Shown here: piece after piece, positions 16,490 through 24,664 of the stretch
Position numbering within the stretch: the stretch's first letter is position 1
Layout: each line of letters starts with the position of its first letter
Source of the DNA: JBBIOI01 sp037443425
GTDB taxonomy: Bacteria > Desulfobacterota > BSN033 > UBA1163
Assembly: GCA_037443425.1 (NCBI GenBank)
Contig: JBBIOI010000006.1
Coordinates: forward strand, 1-52,615
Length of the DNA: 52,615 bases
Direction: 5' to 3'
The notes under the pieces: model-generated
Database searches by the model: none
The model's input: only the letters and a program-made list of their open reading frames with translations
Told to the model about the DNA's origin: nothing
Made by a program: the position numbers and the translations under genes

Positions 16490-18025
16490 ATGGAAAAAGA
16501 GCGCATATTAGTAGTAGACGATGAAGATGATGTGCGTGAGATGGTTTCAAAGGTCATAGAACACATTGGATACGAGGCCATGGGGGCTGAAAACGGGATA
16601 AAGGCCCTCGAATTGCTAAGGAGAGAGCCATTCAGCGTAATGATTACAGATTTAAAAATGCCTGAAATGGACGGATTTAAATTGATGGAGGTAGTAAGAA
16701 AAGAATTTCCGCAAATACATATTATATGTATGACTGCACATGGAGGTTTATATAGTTATATGGATGTAATTTCTCAGGGGGCAACAGATTATATAACAAA
16801 ACCTTTTACAATAGATGAAATGAAGGCAAAATTAAATCGTGTTATACGTGAAAAAAATCTAATTAAGGAATTAAGAGAGAAGTCTATCGAGCTTGAGAGG
16901 GCAAATGAGGAATTAAAGAGGTTTGATCAGATTAAATCAACATTTATATCAAGGGTTTCAAATGAACTTAAAACTCCGCTGACAGTGATAAAAGAGTTTA
17001 TCTCACTAATGCTCGAAGGTAAAGGAGGGTCATTGACTGATGAGCAAAGGGAGTATTTAACCATTACAAATAGAAATGTTTTGAGACTTTCAAACCTCAT
17101 CGAAAAGATCCTTGATTTTTCAAAAATAGAATCAGGACAAGGTGTAAAACTGAGGCTGGAACCCAATTCACTAATTAAGATTGTAGAAGAGGCTCAGATA
17201 ACGTTATCACACCAATTGGAAGAAAAGAAGATATTATTTGAAAATCTTATTGATCCTGAATTACCTCTTATCCTTGTTGATAGAAACAGGATGATTGAAG
17301 TTTTTATTAACTTGATAAGTAATGGTATAAAATTTACTCCTACTGGAGGTAAGATTACAGTTGATTCAAGGGGACTTACAGAAAAGAAGGACTATCTAAG
17401 GGTAATTGTCTCAGATACTGGAATTGGAATTGCTCAAGAAAGCCTTACAAAAGTCTTTGATCGTTTTTATCAAGGGCAGATAGGTCAATCGGATGGGATT
17501 AATGGTATCGGCTTAGGATTAGCACTCTGTAAGGAAATCATCGAAGCCCATAAAGGTTCAATCTGGGCAGAAAACAGACCAGGCGGAGGCGCTTCATTTA
17601 TTTTCTCAATCCCTTTATTCTGTGTGGATAATATCTTTAACCTGATCCTAAATCCAATGCTTGAAGAAGCCGAAAGGGATAAGATGTCTTTTTCTTTGAT
17701 ACGTGTTGAATTTTGGGATCAAAGAACAAAGAAAGAAGCCTTCTTAAACGATGGGGTAATGGAGGGTGTTATATATGCTATCCAAAGGATGGTGCGCTCT
17801 GTTGATACCCTTATACCTTTCAAAAATAGTATGGTCTATATACTCTCTTTCAATGATAAAAAGATGGCAAAAGAGATTGGCGAAAGGGTTAAGACGAAGT
17901 TAAATCAAGGAGGTTATATCCCAAAAGGTATTGGGATAGAAATTAGGACATATTCTTATCCAAAGGATGCAAAAACAAAGGAAGATTTTATTAAGGGAAG
18001 CCGCTTGTTCGTAAAAGAAGAATAG
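16490..18025 (+). CDS. Response regulator-histidine kinase hybrid lacking the phospho-accepting His
   Basis: A 511-residue cytoplasmic signalling protein. Residues 1-120 are a REC domain with acidic pocket D10/D11, phospho-acceptor D54 and K104. A coiled coil leads to a HisKA-like dimerisation region at about 150-215 and an ATPase domain at about 255-375 with N box (INLISNGIKF), DTGIGI and GIGLGLALCKEI. In the H box, FISRVSNELKTPL, the expected histidine is Asn158 (codon AAT). The last 130 residues resemble a degenerate GGDEF domain: RSVDTLIPFKNSMVYILSF keeps the pattern but not the GGDEF residues. The protein may therefore be a phosphorylation- or nucleotide-controlled scaffold rather than an active kinase. 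Its partner is unknown. Confidence 0.85.
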   Translation: MEKERILVVDDEDDVREMVSKVIEHIGYEAMGAENGIKALELLRREPFSVMITDLKMPEMDGFKLMEVVRKEFPQIHIICMTAHGGLYSYMDVISQGATDYITKPFTIDEMKAKLNRVIREKNLIKELREKSIELERANEELKRFDQIKSTFISRVSNELKTPLTVIKEFISLMLEGKGGSLTDEQREYLTITNRNVLRLSNLIEKILDFSKIESGQGVKLRLEPNSLIKIVEEAQITLSHQLEEKKILFENLIDPELPLILVDRNRMIEVFINLISNGIKFTPTGGKITVDSRGLTEKKDYLRVIVSDTGIGIAQESLTKVFDRFYQGQIGQSDGINGIGLGLALCKEIIEAHKGSIWAENRPGGGASFIFSIPLFCVDNIFNLILNPMLEEAERDKMSFSLIRVEFWDQRTKKEAFLNDGVMEGVIYAIQRMVRSVDTLIPFKNSMVYILSFNDKKMAKEIGERVKTKLNQGGYIPKGIGIEIRTYSYPKDAKTKEDFIKGSRLFVKEE

Positions 18026-18045
18026 ATTTTAATGGGAGAAGATAT

Positions 18046-18327
18046 ATGAAATTGATATTAATATCATTAATTATTTTTTTAATACTTGGATGTGAAGGCA
18101 AAACTATCACGCCTGAAAAGAAAATAGAGAACCAGACCCCACCGAAAGTCATCATAGAGAAGGAAAAATTGGATAAAGAGGAAAACTTTAAGCCAGAGGT
18201 GAAGATTAAACTTAAAAGAGATGGTAAAGATAACTATTCATGGGAGATCAGCGGTTCTGACCCTGATGAGATTTTAAAGGTTAATGAGAAATTTAGAAGA
18301 AAATTATCAGGAGGGCAAAGCCGTTAA
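18046..18327 (+). CDS. Small putative lipoprotein
   Basis: A 93-residue protein with a short hydrophobic signal ending in FLILGCEGK, a convincing lipobox with Cys16. The rest is charged and proline-rich, without a recognisable domain. A GGAGAAG sequence precedes the ATG. It lies 20 bp after the kinase-like gene in the same orientation. Function unknown. Confidence 0.65.
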   Translation: MKLILISLIIFLILGCEGKTITPEKKIENQTPPKVIIEKEKLDKEENFKPEVKIKLKRDGKDNYSWEISGSDPDEILKVNEKFRRKLSGGQSR

Positions 18328-18349
18328 TTTTGTAAGAAAGGAGAAAAAG

Positions 18350-18586
18350 GTGGACTTAGATTGGTACCTTGAACAGATTTTTAAAGGATTACCTTCTTGG
18401 ATTGCTATTCCAATTGTTATATTTTTAGGCATTCTTCTTATTATCTGGCTTTTACTTCCATTGTGGGTGATTTTTATACAATGGAATACTGGGAAGATAA
18501 GAGATGAAATAAGAAACCTTACTGAATATTTGGAGAGAATGACCTTAAATGAAAGGGATAAGATTATTTCTGGTCCGAAAGATTGA
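18350..18586 (+). CDS. Small membrane protein of unknown function
   Basis: About 78 residues from a GTG at 18350, supported by AAAGGAG at a good distance. An in-frame ATG at 18284 would overlap the lipoprotein gene by 44 bp and is less likely. One long hydrophobic segment (WIAIPIVIFLGILLIIWLLL) may span the membrane, followed by a charged amphipathic tail. I do not recognise a family. The downstream gene overlaps it by 38 bp. Confidence 0.55.
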   Translation: MDLDWYLEQIFKGLPSWIAIPIVIFLGILLIIWLLLPLWVIFIQWNTGKIRDEIRNLTEYLERMTLNERDKIISGPKD

Positions 18587-18998
18587 TGCAATTCTTATTT
18601 TTATAATTTTATTTTGCGCCCAATCTTCATACAGCCAGGATATTTATAAAATTCCCATTTATATAAAAGACAAGGAGATATGGGTTGAGGTTGCAAAAAC
18701 CCCTGAGCAAAGGGCAAAAGGATTGATGTGGAGGAGGAGTTTAGGAAGAGACGAGGGAATGCTCTTTATATTTGAAAGCGAAGATTATCATAGTTTCTGG
18801 ATGAAGAATACCTACATTCCTCTCAGTATCGCATTTATTAATAAAGATGGTATTATAGTCGATATAAAAGAAATGGAGCCGTTTTCCTTAAAATCACATA
18901 CGCCTCCAGCTCCTATCTTATATGCACTTGAGATGCCAAAAGGATGGTTTTATAAAAATGGCATAAGAAAAGGAGATGTTATTAGATTTTCCAGATAG
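18549..18998 (+). CDS. DUF192 family exported protein
   Basis: A 149-residue protein with an N-terminal signal sequence (AILIFIILFCAQSSYSQ) and a complete DUF192 domain: TPEQRAKGLMWRRSL, GMLFIFES, HSFWMKNTYIPLSIAFI and the closing ALEMPKGWFYKNGI. DUF192 proteins are small secreted beta-barrels of uncertain function. The ATG at 18549 overlaps the previous gene by 38 bp; no better in-frame start is seen before the signal peptide. It ends 5 bp before the convergent purF-like gene. Confidence 0.82.
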   Translation: MKGIRLFLVRKIDAILIFIILFCAQSSYSQDIYKIPIYIKDKEIWVEVAKTPEQRAKGLMWRRSLGRDEGMLFIFESEDYHSFWMKNTYIPLSIAFINKDGIIVDIKEMEPFSLKSHTPPAPILYALEMPKGWFYKNGIRKGDVIRFSR

Positions 18999-19003
18999 TT
19001 TAA

Positions 19004-20402
19004 TTATAGGCTGTAATCGCCAATCCAACAATAGAGGCACAATCTCTCTTTTGGTAGTCCAATAGCTTCTACCATGTCCTCAATCTTTTGATATCTGAGT
19101 GTAGTAACTCCGAGTTCATTTCTTATCCAATCGACCATTTTTTGGTACTTTTGGGACTCCTGATCTATATAATCTCTTACATCTTCAATCTTTCTCCCTT
19201 CAATAACTTGTATAGCTCGGCGTGCTGCCAATTCATCAATAGAACGGGTGGAAAGTGCAAATCTACATGGAAATATCAAAGGAGGGCAGGCAGGTCTTAT
19301 ATGAACCTCTTTTGCTCCACACTCCCATAATTTTTTGATTGTATAGTTTTTTAGTTGAGTCCCTCTTACTATAGAGTCCTCGCAAAGGATTATTCTATTT
19401 CCATAGATAACCTCTTTTATCGGAATAAGTTTCATTGTGGCGACAAGATCCCTTATCTCCTGGGACGGTGGGGTATAGCTTCTTCCATAACCTGGTGTAT
19501 ATTTGACAAGGGGCCTTCGATAGGGTAGACCTGATTCCATTGCATAACCAATTGCATGGCCAACGCCAGAATCAGGAACCCCTGATACAAAATCAGCCTC
19601 TACGTTGTCACGTCTGGCAAGGGCCCTCCCGCATCTCTCCCTTACTAATTCAACACTTATTCCTTCATAACTCGATGCAGGGTAACCTGTGTAGATCCAG
19701 AGAAAGGCACATATCTGATTTGTCAGTCCCCCCGGTTGATTTTTCTTCTAAACCCTGTTCACCTACCAGAACAATCTCTCCAGGAGAGAGGTATTTTTTA
19801 ATTTTAAAGCCTAAATTAGAGAAAGAACATGATTCTGTAGCTATTGCATATTCTCCATCCCTTTCTCCGATAACAAGGGGAGATCGGCCTAAACGATCAC
19901 GACATGCATAAATACCTTCCTTCTTAAGAAGAAGAATTGAGGCAGAGCCTTTAATCTTATTATATACACCTTCAATACCTGATATAAGGGTTTCTCCTCT
20001 ATTTATAAGTTTAGCGATCAATTCAACGGAGTTGATTCCTCCTTTCGACAATTCTCCAAAGGTTTCCCCTTCTTTAAGAAGCATTTGTGCTAATTCATTA
20101 AGATTTTCTATTAACCCTGTAGTGACAATGGCGAAGTTTCCGAACTTTGAAGCAATAATAAGTGGCTGTGGATCCCTATCACTTATAACACCAATTCCCA
20201 TATTACCTTTCATCTCTTTATATTCTTCGAAAAATTTTGATTTGAACTGACTTTTACTTATATCATGGATAGATCTATAAAATTGTTTCCCAAATACAGC
20301 CATCCCACCATACTCTGTTCCCATATGTGAGTGGTAGTCTGTACCATAAAGTAAAATATCAGCACAATTCTTTCTTGATACGACCCCAAATATTCCACCC
20401 AT
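19004..20402 (-). pseudogene. PurF-like amidophosphoribosyltransferase paralogue, frameshifted and without the N-terminal Cys
   Basis: The frame from 20402 covers the glutaminase-like N-terminal domain (MGGIFGVVSRKNC, LLYGTDYHSHMGTEYGGMAV, RDRLGRSPLVIG) and runs out of frame near 19725. Homology continues in another frame (QICAFLWIYTGYPASSYEG, SGVPDSGVGHAIGYAMESGLP) to 19004, including the PRPP loop ILCEDSIVRGTQ. Removing one base, from either the six-G run or the five-A run just before it, restores one reading frame of about 466 codons. PurF needs Cys as the residue after the initiator Met for glutamine hydrolysis; here it is Gly (MGG), so even the repaired protein should lack that activity. 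It is probably a paralogue, not the main purF. An assembly error remains possible. Confidence 0.8.
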
Positions 20403-20466
20403 TTTTCTCCCCTTAGAATAAATTTTTCTAATCTATTATATAAAAGAATCTTCCTTAGCGGGCAAG

Positions 20467-20898
20467 TTAAGTTTTAGATCCACATTCAATTAAAAATGCA
20501 TCCTCGTCCCCATAGTAGTTTGAGATAATATATTTTATTTTAAATCCTAACTTAAGATAGAATGCCTGGGCAATAGAATTGCTTCGCCTCACCTCTGCCC
20601 ATGCCTTTTTAATACGTGGTGAACTAATTACCTTTTTGATAAGCTCTGTTCCAATACCCCTTCTTCTATAATTTGGATGAACTGCAATAGAAATGATATG
20701 ACCCTCAGGAGAATAGATTATATATCCACAAATCTCTTCATTTCCATCCTCAGTCTTTTTTGTATAAACAAGGAATGTATCATGATACTGAGAATAGAGA
20801 TTCATAAATGTTATCCAGTCATATGGAGACTTTGGAAAAGATCTAAGTTCAATCTGTAGAATTTGATCAAGGTCTGAAAGAGAAAATTGTCTTATCAT
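20467..20898 (-). CDS. GNAT acetyltransferase, RimI-like
   Basis: A 143-residue N-acetyltransferase. The acetyl-CoA loop is VHPNYRRRGIGTELIKK, preceded by HIISIAVHP and followed by EVRRSNSIAQAFYLKLGFK, the pattern of RimI-type protein N-alpha-acetyltransferases. The start overlaps the stop of the methyltransferase gene by four bases (ATGA), so the two are co-translated. The substrate is not certain; ribosomal protein S18 is the classical RimI target, but many homologues modify other proteins. Confidence 0.82.
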   Translation of the reverse strand: MIRQFSLSDLDQILQIELRSFPKSPYDWITFMNLYSQYHDTFLVYTKKTEDGNEEICGYIIYSPEGHIISIAVHPNYRRRGIGTELIKKVISSPRIKKAWAEVRRSNSIAQAFYLKLGFKIKYIISNYYGDEDAFLIECGSKT

Positions 20899-21611
20899 AA
20901 AGAATCCTTTATACCAGTTGCAATGAAAGCAATCCCTGAGGTTAATTTTTTGACTTTTATATCCTTTAATCCAAAATTTTTCATTAAAGACTCATAGTAA
21001 TCGGGCCCTTTGAATTGATAGACCGATTCTGGTAAATATTCATACGCATCTTTGTCTCCTGAGATACCCCCACCTAATAAAGGAAGGATTTTTTTAAAAT
21101 AGAATGGATAAATTTTCCTTAAAATTCCACTTTCAGGCAAAGACAATTCAAGGATTATTACCTTACCACCTTTCCTAACAACCCGGACCATTTCATAAAA
21201 GGACTTTTCTTTATCAATTATATTTCTGAGTCCAAAGGCAATAATTGATGCATCAAATGTATCATCTTCAAAGGGTAGTGATAATGCGTCTGCAAGTATT
21301 AAAAAAATAGATGTAGATAATCCTTTCTTTAATATCTTTTGCTTCGCCTTCTTTAACATAGAATGGGAGAAATCAATTCCAAATACTTTTTTACTAAATC
21401 TATTCTGATTTGAGATTTCTATAGCCACATCCCCTGTTCCTGTGGCTATATCTAAAATTTTACCTTTTATTGATTTAATTTCACGAACAGCCATTTTCCG
21501 CCAATAGATATCTATTCCAAGGCTTAAAATATGATTGAGATTATCGTAATGGGGAGCAATCGTTTCAAAGAGTTTTTTAACAGAATCAGGATGGAAAGAA
21601 TATTTTGACAT
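20895..21611 (-). CDS. ubiE: Demethylmenaquinone/ubiquinone methyltransferase
   Basis: A 238-residue SAM-dependent methyltransferase of the UbiE/MenG family, responsible for the C-methylation step of menaquinone (or ubiquinone) synthesis. Motifs are VKKLFETIAPHYDNLNHILS at the N terminus, ILDIATGTGDVAIEI (SAM motif I), DALSLPFEDDTFD and FGLRNIIDKEKSFYEMVRV. In an anaerobe menaquinone is the more likely product. Length is normal. It is the first gene of a pair with the GNAT protein. Confidence 0.9.
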   Translation of the reverse strand: MSKYSFHPDSVKKLFETIAPHYDNLNHILSLGIDIYWRKMAVREIKSIKGKILDIATGTGDVAIEISNQNRFSKKVFGIDFSHSMLKKAKQKILKKGLSTSIFLILADALSLPFEDDTFDASIIAFGLRNIIDKEKSFYEMVRVVRKGGKVIILELSLPESGILRKIYPFYFKKILPLLGGGISGDKDAYEYLPESVYQFKGPDYYESLMKNFGLKDIKVKKLTSGIAFIATGIKDSL

Positions 21612-21732
21612 TTAAAAAATTTTAACAAAAACATATTGAAACAGCAATTGACAATTAAATACGCGTAAAGTAATATAGTTTTAAGGGTTGACGATTGATT
21701 TAAGATTTTAAACCAGAAAGGAAGGTAAAGAG

Positions 21733-22584
21733 ATTATTAATAAAATTTTCATTTTCATTATAATCCTAATTGCAATTTCATCTACCAGTTACTCCGAGAT
21801 ATATAAATGGATAGATGAGAAAGGGACGATTCATTTCGTGGACGATCTATCTAAGATTCCTGAAAAATATCGTGAAAATATTGAGACACTTACACCCCAG
21901 AAAGAACAAACACCAGAGGTTAAACAAAAATCTAAACAGACACAACAAGATGTTTCTAAAGTTGAATCAAAGGTATTCGAGGTTAATCTGCTGAGAAGGC
22001 ATGAGCTATTACTTACAGAGGTTATTTTAAATGGAAGGGTAAAACAGTATTTCATAGTTGATACGGGTGCAAGTTTTACCTTGATTAGTTGGGCCGTAGC
22101 AAGGGAGCTCGGGATTACCATCGATGAAAATACACCATTTATAAAGGCTGTTTCAGCCAGTGATGTTATTCTTACACCTTTAGTAACTTTAAATTCGATC
22201 AGGGTTGGGGAAGCAGAGGTTGAAAATGTAGAGGCATTAATTCATACGATGTCAAATTATCAAGGGCTTTTAGGAAATTCATTTCTCAATAAATTTAGAG
22301 TCACAATTGATTCATTGAATGCAAAAATGATACTCGCATCATTAAAAGGAGATCCTTCACCAGAAAGGCCAGGTGGATACAGCAAGGATTATTGGATCGG
22401 CCAGTTTAGATTTTATCATAGAAATTTAGATGAATTGAGAAGATTGAAGGCAAGATATGAAGCAGCTGGTAGTTATTCTGAGGTTAAAAGAATCAACAAT
22501 GCGATAAGGTATTTTGAAAATCAATTAAGTGAATTAGAGAGAAAGGCTTCATTTGTTGGAGTACCAAGACACTGGAGGGAATAA
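21733..22584 (+). CDS. Secreted DUF4124-aspartic protease (retropepsin-like) protein, probable ATT start
   Basis: The frame is open from 21712. The first GTG (21838) falls inside the DUF4124 motif and would cut off a signal peptide, so the true start must lie upstream, yet no ATG, GTG or TTG is available there. ATT at 21733 is preceded by AAGGAAGG at normal distance and would give MINKIFIFIIILIAISSTSYS, a normal signal peptide, followed by EIYKWIDEKGTIHFVD (DUF4124) and a protease domain with FIVDTGASFTLIS. The single D-T-G implies a homodimer. The mature protein would be periplasmic, with a coiled tail at about 215-275. About 283 residues. Protease function is inferred from the family. Confidence 0.75.
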   Translation: MINKIFIFIIILIAISSTSYSEIYKWIDEKGTIHFVDDLSKIPEKYRENIETLTPQKEQTPEVKQKSKQTQQDVSKVESKVFEVNLLRRHELLLTEVILNGRVKQYFIVDTGASFTLISWAVARELGITIDENTPFIKAVSASDVILTPLVTLNSIRVGEAEVENVEALIHTMSNYQGLLGNSFLNKFRVTIDSLNAKMILASLKGDPSPERPGGYSKDYWIGQFRFYHRNLDELRRLKARYEAAGSYSEVKRINNAIRYFENQLSELERKASFVGVPRHWRE

Positions 22585-22588
22585 CCAT

Positions 22589-22840
22589 ATGGATAGATGG
22601 ATAAAAGCAGGTATTATTGAAAACAGGTTTGAAGGAGATAGAATTTCTCAGGCATTAAATGAGTTAGCTATCCCTTTCATAATAAAATCCTTTCTCGATA
22701 CGGCATATAATGGTCTCTATGTTCCCCAGAAAGGCTGGGGGGCTATTTTTGTCCCTGAGGATTATTTAATGGAGGTAGAAAAGATAATATCAGAAATAAA
22801 AGAGGTCTTTAATAGAGAAATTGAAGATAAAGTAGAATAG
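22589..22840 (+). CDS. Small DUF2007-like protein
   Basis: About 83 residues from the ATG at 22589, 10 nt after CTGGAGGGA. It begins MDRWIKAGIIENRFEGDRI and has alternating strands and helices resembling the DUF2007 putative signal-transducing fold (RFEGDRISQAL, AIFVPEDYLMEVEKIIS). The match is by pattern only. It follows the protease gene by 4 bp and is probably co-transcribed with it. Confidence 0.6.
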   Translation: MDRWIKAGIIENRFEGDRISQALNELAIPFIIKSFLDTAYNGLYVPQKGWGAIFVPEDYLMEVEKIISEIKEVFNREIEDKVE

Positions 22841-22909
22841 TAAAAAGAAATGCTATTAAAGGTATTCTAAAAAAATACCATTTTACAAGAGAGGGTGAAG
22901 AGAAATCTA

Positions 22910-23296
22910 ATGGTACCAGGGCTTACAGGAAAGGTAGAGATGATCGTTTGTAGGGAAGATTTGATTAAAAACATAGACAAAGATTCATGGGATGTACTTT
23001 CAAACTCACGCTTAATAGAACTATTAGAGTCTGCCTCTATAGATGCTATAAAAGATTTTATCAATCCTGATCAAATAAGTATTGGTAAGTCGATTAAGTT
23101 AATACACCTATCTCCAACACCTATTGGGATGAAGGTAACTGCTCATGCCCTTTTAAATAGGATTGATAAAAATAGATTGATTTTTCTTGTTAATGCATAT
23201 GATGAAAAGGGAAAGATTGTAGAAGGGGAACATGAAAGGTTGGTTATATCAAAGGAAAAATTTTTAAAAATTCTTAAGAATAAAAGATCCAAATGA
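22910..23296 (+). CDS. Hotdog thioesterase, fluoroacetyl-CoA thioesterase (FlK)-like
   Basis: A protein of about 128 residues from ATG 22910 (a GTG at 22895 adds five residues). It fits the FlK-like thioesterase fold: LIELLESASIDAIKDF, the THxxPTPIG-like HLSPTPIGMKVTAHALL, then LIFLVNAYDEKGKIVEGEHERLVI. Such proteins hydrolyse small acyl-CoAs; the organism need not meet fluoroacetate. The last bases overlap the next gene (ATGA). A housekeeping acyl-CoA clean-up role is plausible. Confidence 0.75.
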   Translation: MVPGLTGKVEMIVCREDLIKNIDKDSWDVLSNSRLIELLESASIDAIKDFINPDQISIGKSIKLIHLSPTPIGMKVTAHALLNRIDKNRLIFLVNAYDEKGKIVEGEHERLVISKEKFLKILKNKRSK

Positions 23297-23751
23297 TTCA
23301 ATCCTCTATATCCTTAGCCAAAAAAGAGAGAATCTTCTTTATTGGATTTAGTAAATTTCTTTCGTTACTGGTGGATAATGAAAAGGTATATATTAGAATA
23401 ATGGGCATAAAAATTCCTTTCCCATTTAAAAGAAGAAGAATTTATATTCCAAAGAAACTGGTCTATATTAAGAAAGGTTATTCATTTTTGAGAAAATGGA
23501 AGGTTAAGGAGATCGAAGCAGATATCTCGTTTTCCGATCCTATGATTAATGGAATTGCCTATGGAATGATGAGTGCTATTGATACCATTAAGATAGACCA
23601 AAGAGTTAAAGTAAATATAAATTTTTTTGGAAAGAACCGATTAAAAGCCGAGTTTTTAATTTCAAATTGGGAGTTTATGAAAAATCTGATAAGTTTCTTT
23701 ATCCCTCTTCTCATTGAAATGAGAAGAGGGCATAGAAAAGGAGGGAGATGA
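23293..23751 (+). CDS. DUF2953-like protein next to GerW
   Basis: A 152-residue basic protein without strong motifs; it has the strand-rich pattern of DUF2953 (KVKEIEADISFSDPMINGIAYGM, KVNINFFGKNRLKAEFLIS). In Bacillus, ytfI (DUF2953) lies directly before ytfJ (GerW family), and the same pair is seen here, which is the best support for the call. It overlaps the thioesterase gene upstream. Function unknown; the partner gene overlaps its stop codon region. Confidence 0.6.
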   Translation: MIQSSISLAKKERIFFIGFSKFLSLLVDNEKVYIRIMGIKIPFPFKRRRIYIPKKLVYIKKGYSFLRKWKVKEIEADISFSDPMINGIAYGMMSAIDTIKIDQRVKVNINFFGKNRLKAEFLISNWEFMKNLISFFIPLLIEMRRGHRKGGR

Positions 23752-23753
23752 TA

Positions 23754-24137
23754 ATGGATGCAACAGATTTAATCAGGACACTTTTAGAAGGTTTTAAGGG
23801 CATTGCCAAGACAGAGACCATTGTTGGAGAAGGGATTAAGGCAGGAGAATTTACTGTCCTTCCTGTTTTAAAAATCTCTCTCGGTATTGGTGCTGGCGCA
23901 GGTACAGAGCAGATAAAGACCTCTGGAGGAAGTGGAGGAGCAGGAGGTGGTGGGATATGTGTTGAACCAATAGCATTTCTTGTGATAAAAGAAGCTGAGG
24001 TTTCTATTCTAAATCTGAGAAGGGGACCTGCAATTATTGAATCCTTCTTTGGAAAGATACCAGAGGCTGTAGAGAAGGCCATTAATATTGTTAGAGGGAA
24101 GAAAAAAGAGGAGGGAAGCATTAAAGAAGGGCAATGA
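23754..24137 (+). CDS. GerW/YtfJ family protein
   Basis: A 127-residue protein starting at ATG 23754, nine nt after GGAGG (an ATG two codons upstream is too close to that site). It shows the family core: LLEGFKGIAKTETIVGEGI, LPVLKISLGIGAGAG, the Gly-rich SGGSGGAGGGGICVEPIAFL and a C-terminal helix. Members are annotated as sporulation protein YtfJ in Firmicutes, but homologues occur in many non-sporulating bacteria. No sporulation gene is present here. It overlaps the archease gene by four bases, so it is part of the same operon. Confidence 0.82.
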   Translation: MDATDLIRTLLEGFKGIAKTETIVGEGIKAGEFTVLPVLKISLGIGAGAGTEQIKTSGGSGGAGGGGICVEPIAFLVIKEAEVSILNLRRGPAIIESFFGKIPEAVEKAINIVRGKKKEEGSIKEGQ

Positions 24138-24550
24138 AAAAATATGAACTCATTGACCACACTGCCGATATAGGTATGATTATTTATGGTGAAACCCTTG
24201 AAGACCTTTTCAGGAATGCTGCTGAAGGCTTCTTTAATATAATTACTGATTTGGAAAGTATAAATATACACTTATGGAGAAAAATATCAATCGGAAAAGA
24301 GAGTCTTGAATGTTTAATTGTAGATTGGCTTACAGAGCTACTTTTCCTTCATGAGGTAGAGGGGCTGCTTTTTAAGGAGTTCAGGATTGAATCGATTGAC
24401 GATAACGGACTTAAGGCAATGGCTGGAGGGGAAGAATTTAAGGAGGGTTTTCATATAATTAAAACTCAGGTTAAGGCAGTTACGTATCATCAGATTGTGG
24501 TTAAAAAGGAAGATAGTATCTGGATGGCAAGAATTATCCTCGACTTATAA
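24134..24550 (+). CDS. Archease, activator of RtcB RNA ligase
   Basis: A 138-residue archease: KYELIDHTADIGMIIYGETLEDLFRNAAEG at the start, VDWLTELLFLHEVEG in the middle and VKAVTYHQIVV near the end, with the acidic metal-binding residues of the family (His8, Asp11 region and the C-terminal Asp). Archease speeds guanylylation of RtcB and allows multiple turnovers. The rtcB gene begins 114 bp downstream on the same strand, which strongly supports a working pair. Length is as expected. Confidence 0.92.
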   Translation: MKKYELIDHTADIGMIIYGETLEDLFRNAAEGFFNIITDLESINIHLWRKISIGKESLECLIVDWLTELLFLHEVEGLLFKEFRIESIDDNGLKAMAGGEEFKEGFHIIKTQVKAVTYHQIVVKKEDSIWMARIILDL

Positions 24551-24664
24551 TCCATAACTTTAGGTAGGAGTTATATCGAATTTTAAGTTATAATAAATAA
24601 TAAAGTGATATTGAATCCCTTTTAAAGGTGAAAGAGAATACTCTATTAGAAGGGGTGAGCTATT

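Noticed and set aside
19700..19750. Programmed ribosomal frameshift joining the purF-like halves.
   Set aside because: The needed shift is +1 and no slippery heptamer in the right phase or stimulatory structure is evident; a homopolymer indel is simpler.
23754..24137. Taking the GerW-like gene as proof of a spore-forming organism.
   Set aside because: The family is widespread outside spore formers and nothing else here concerns sporulation.
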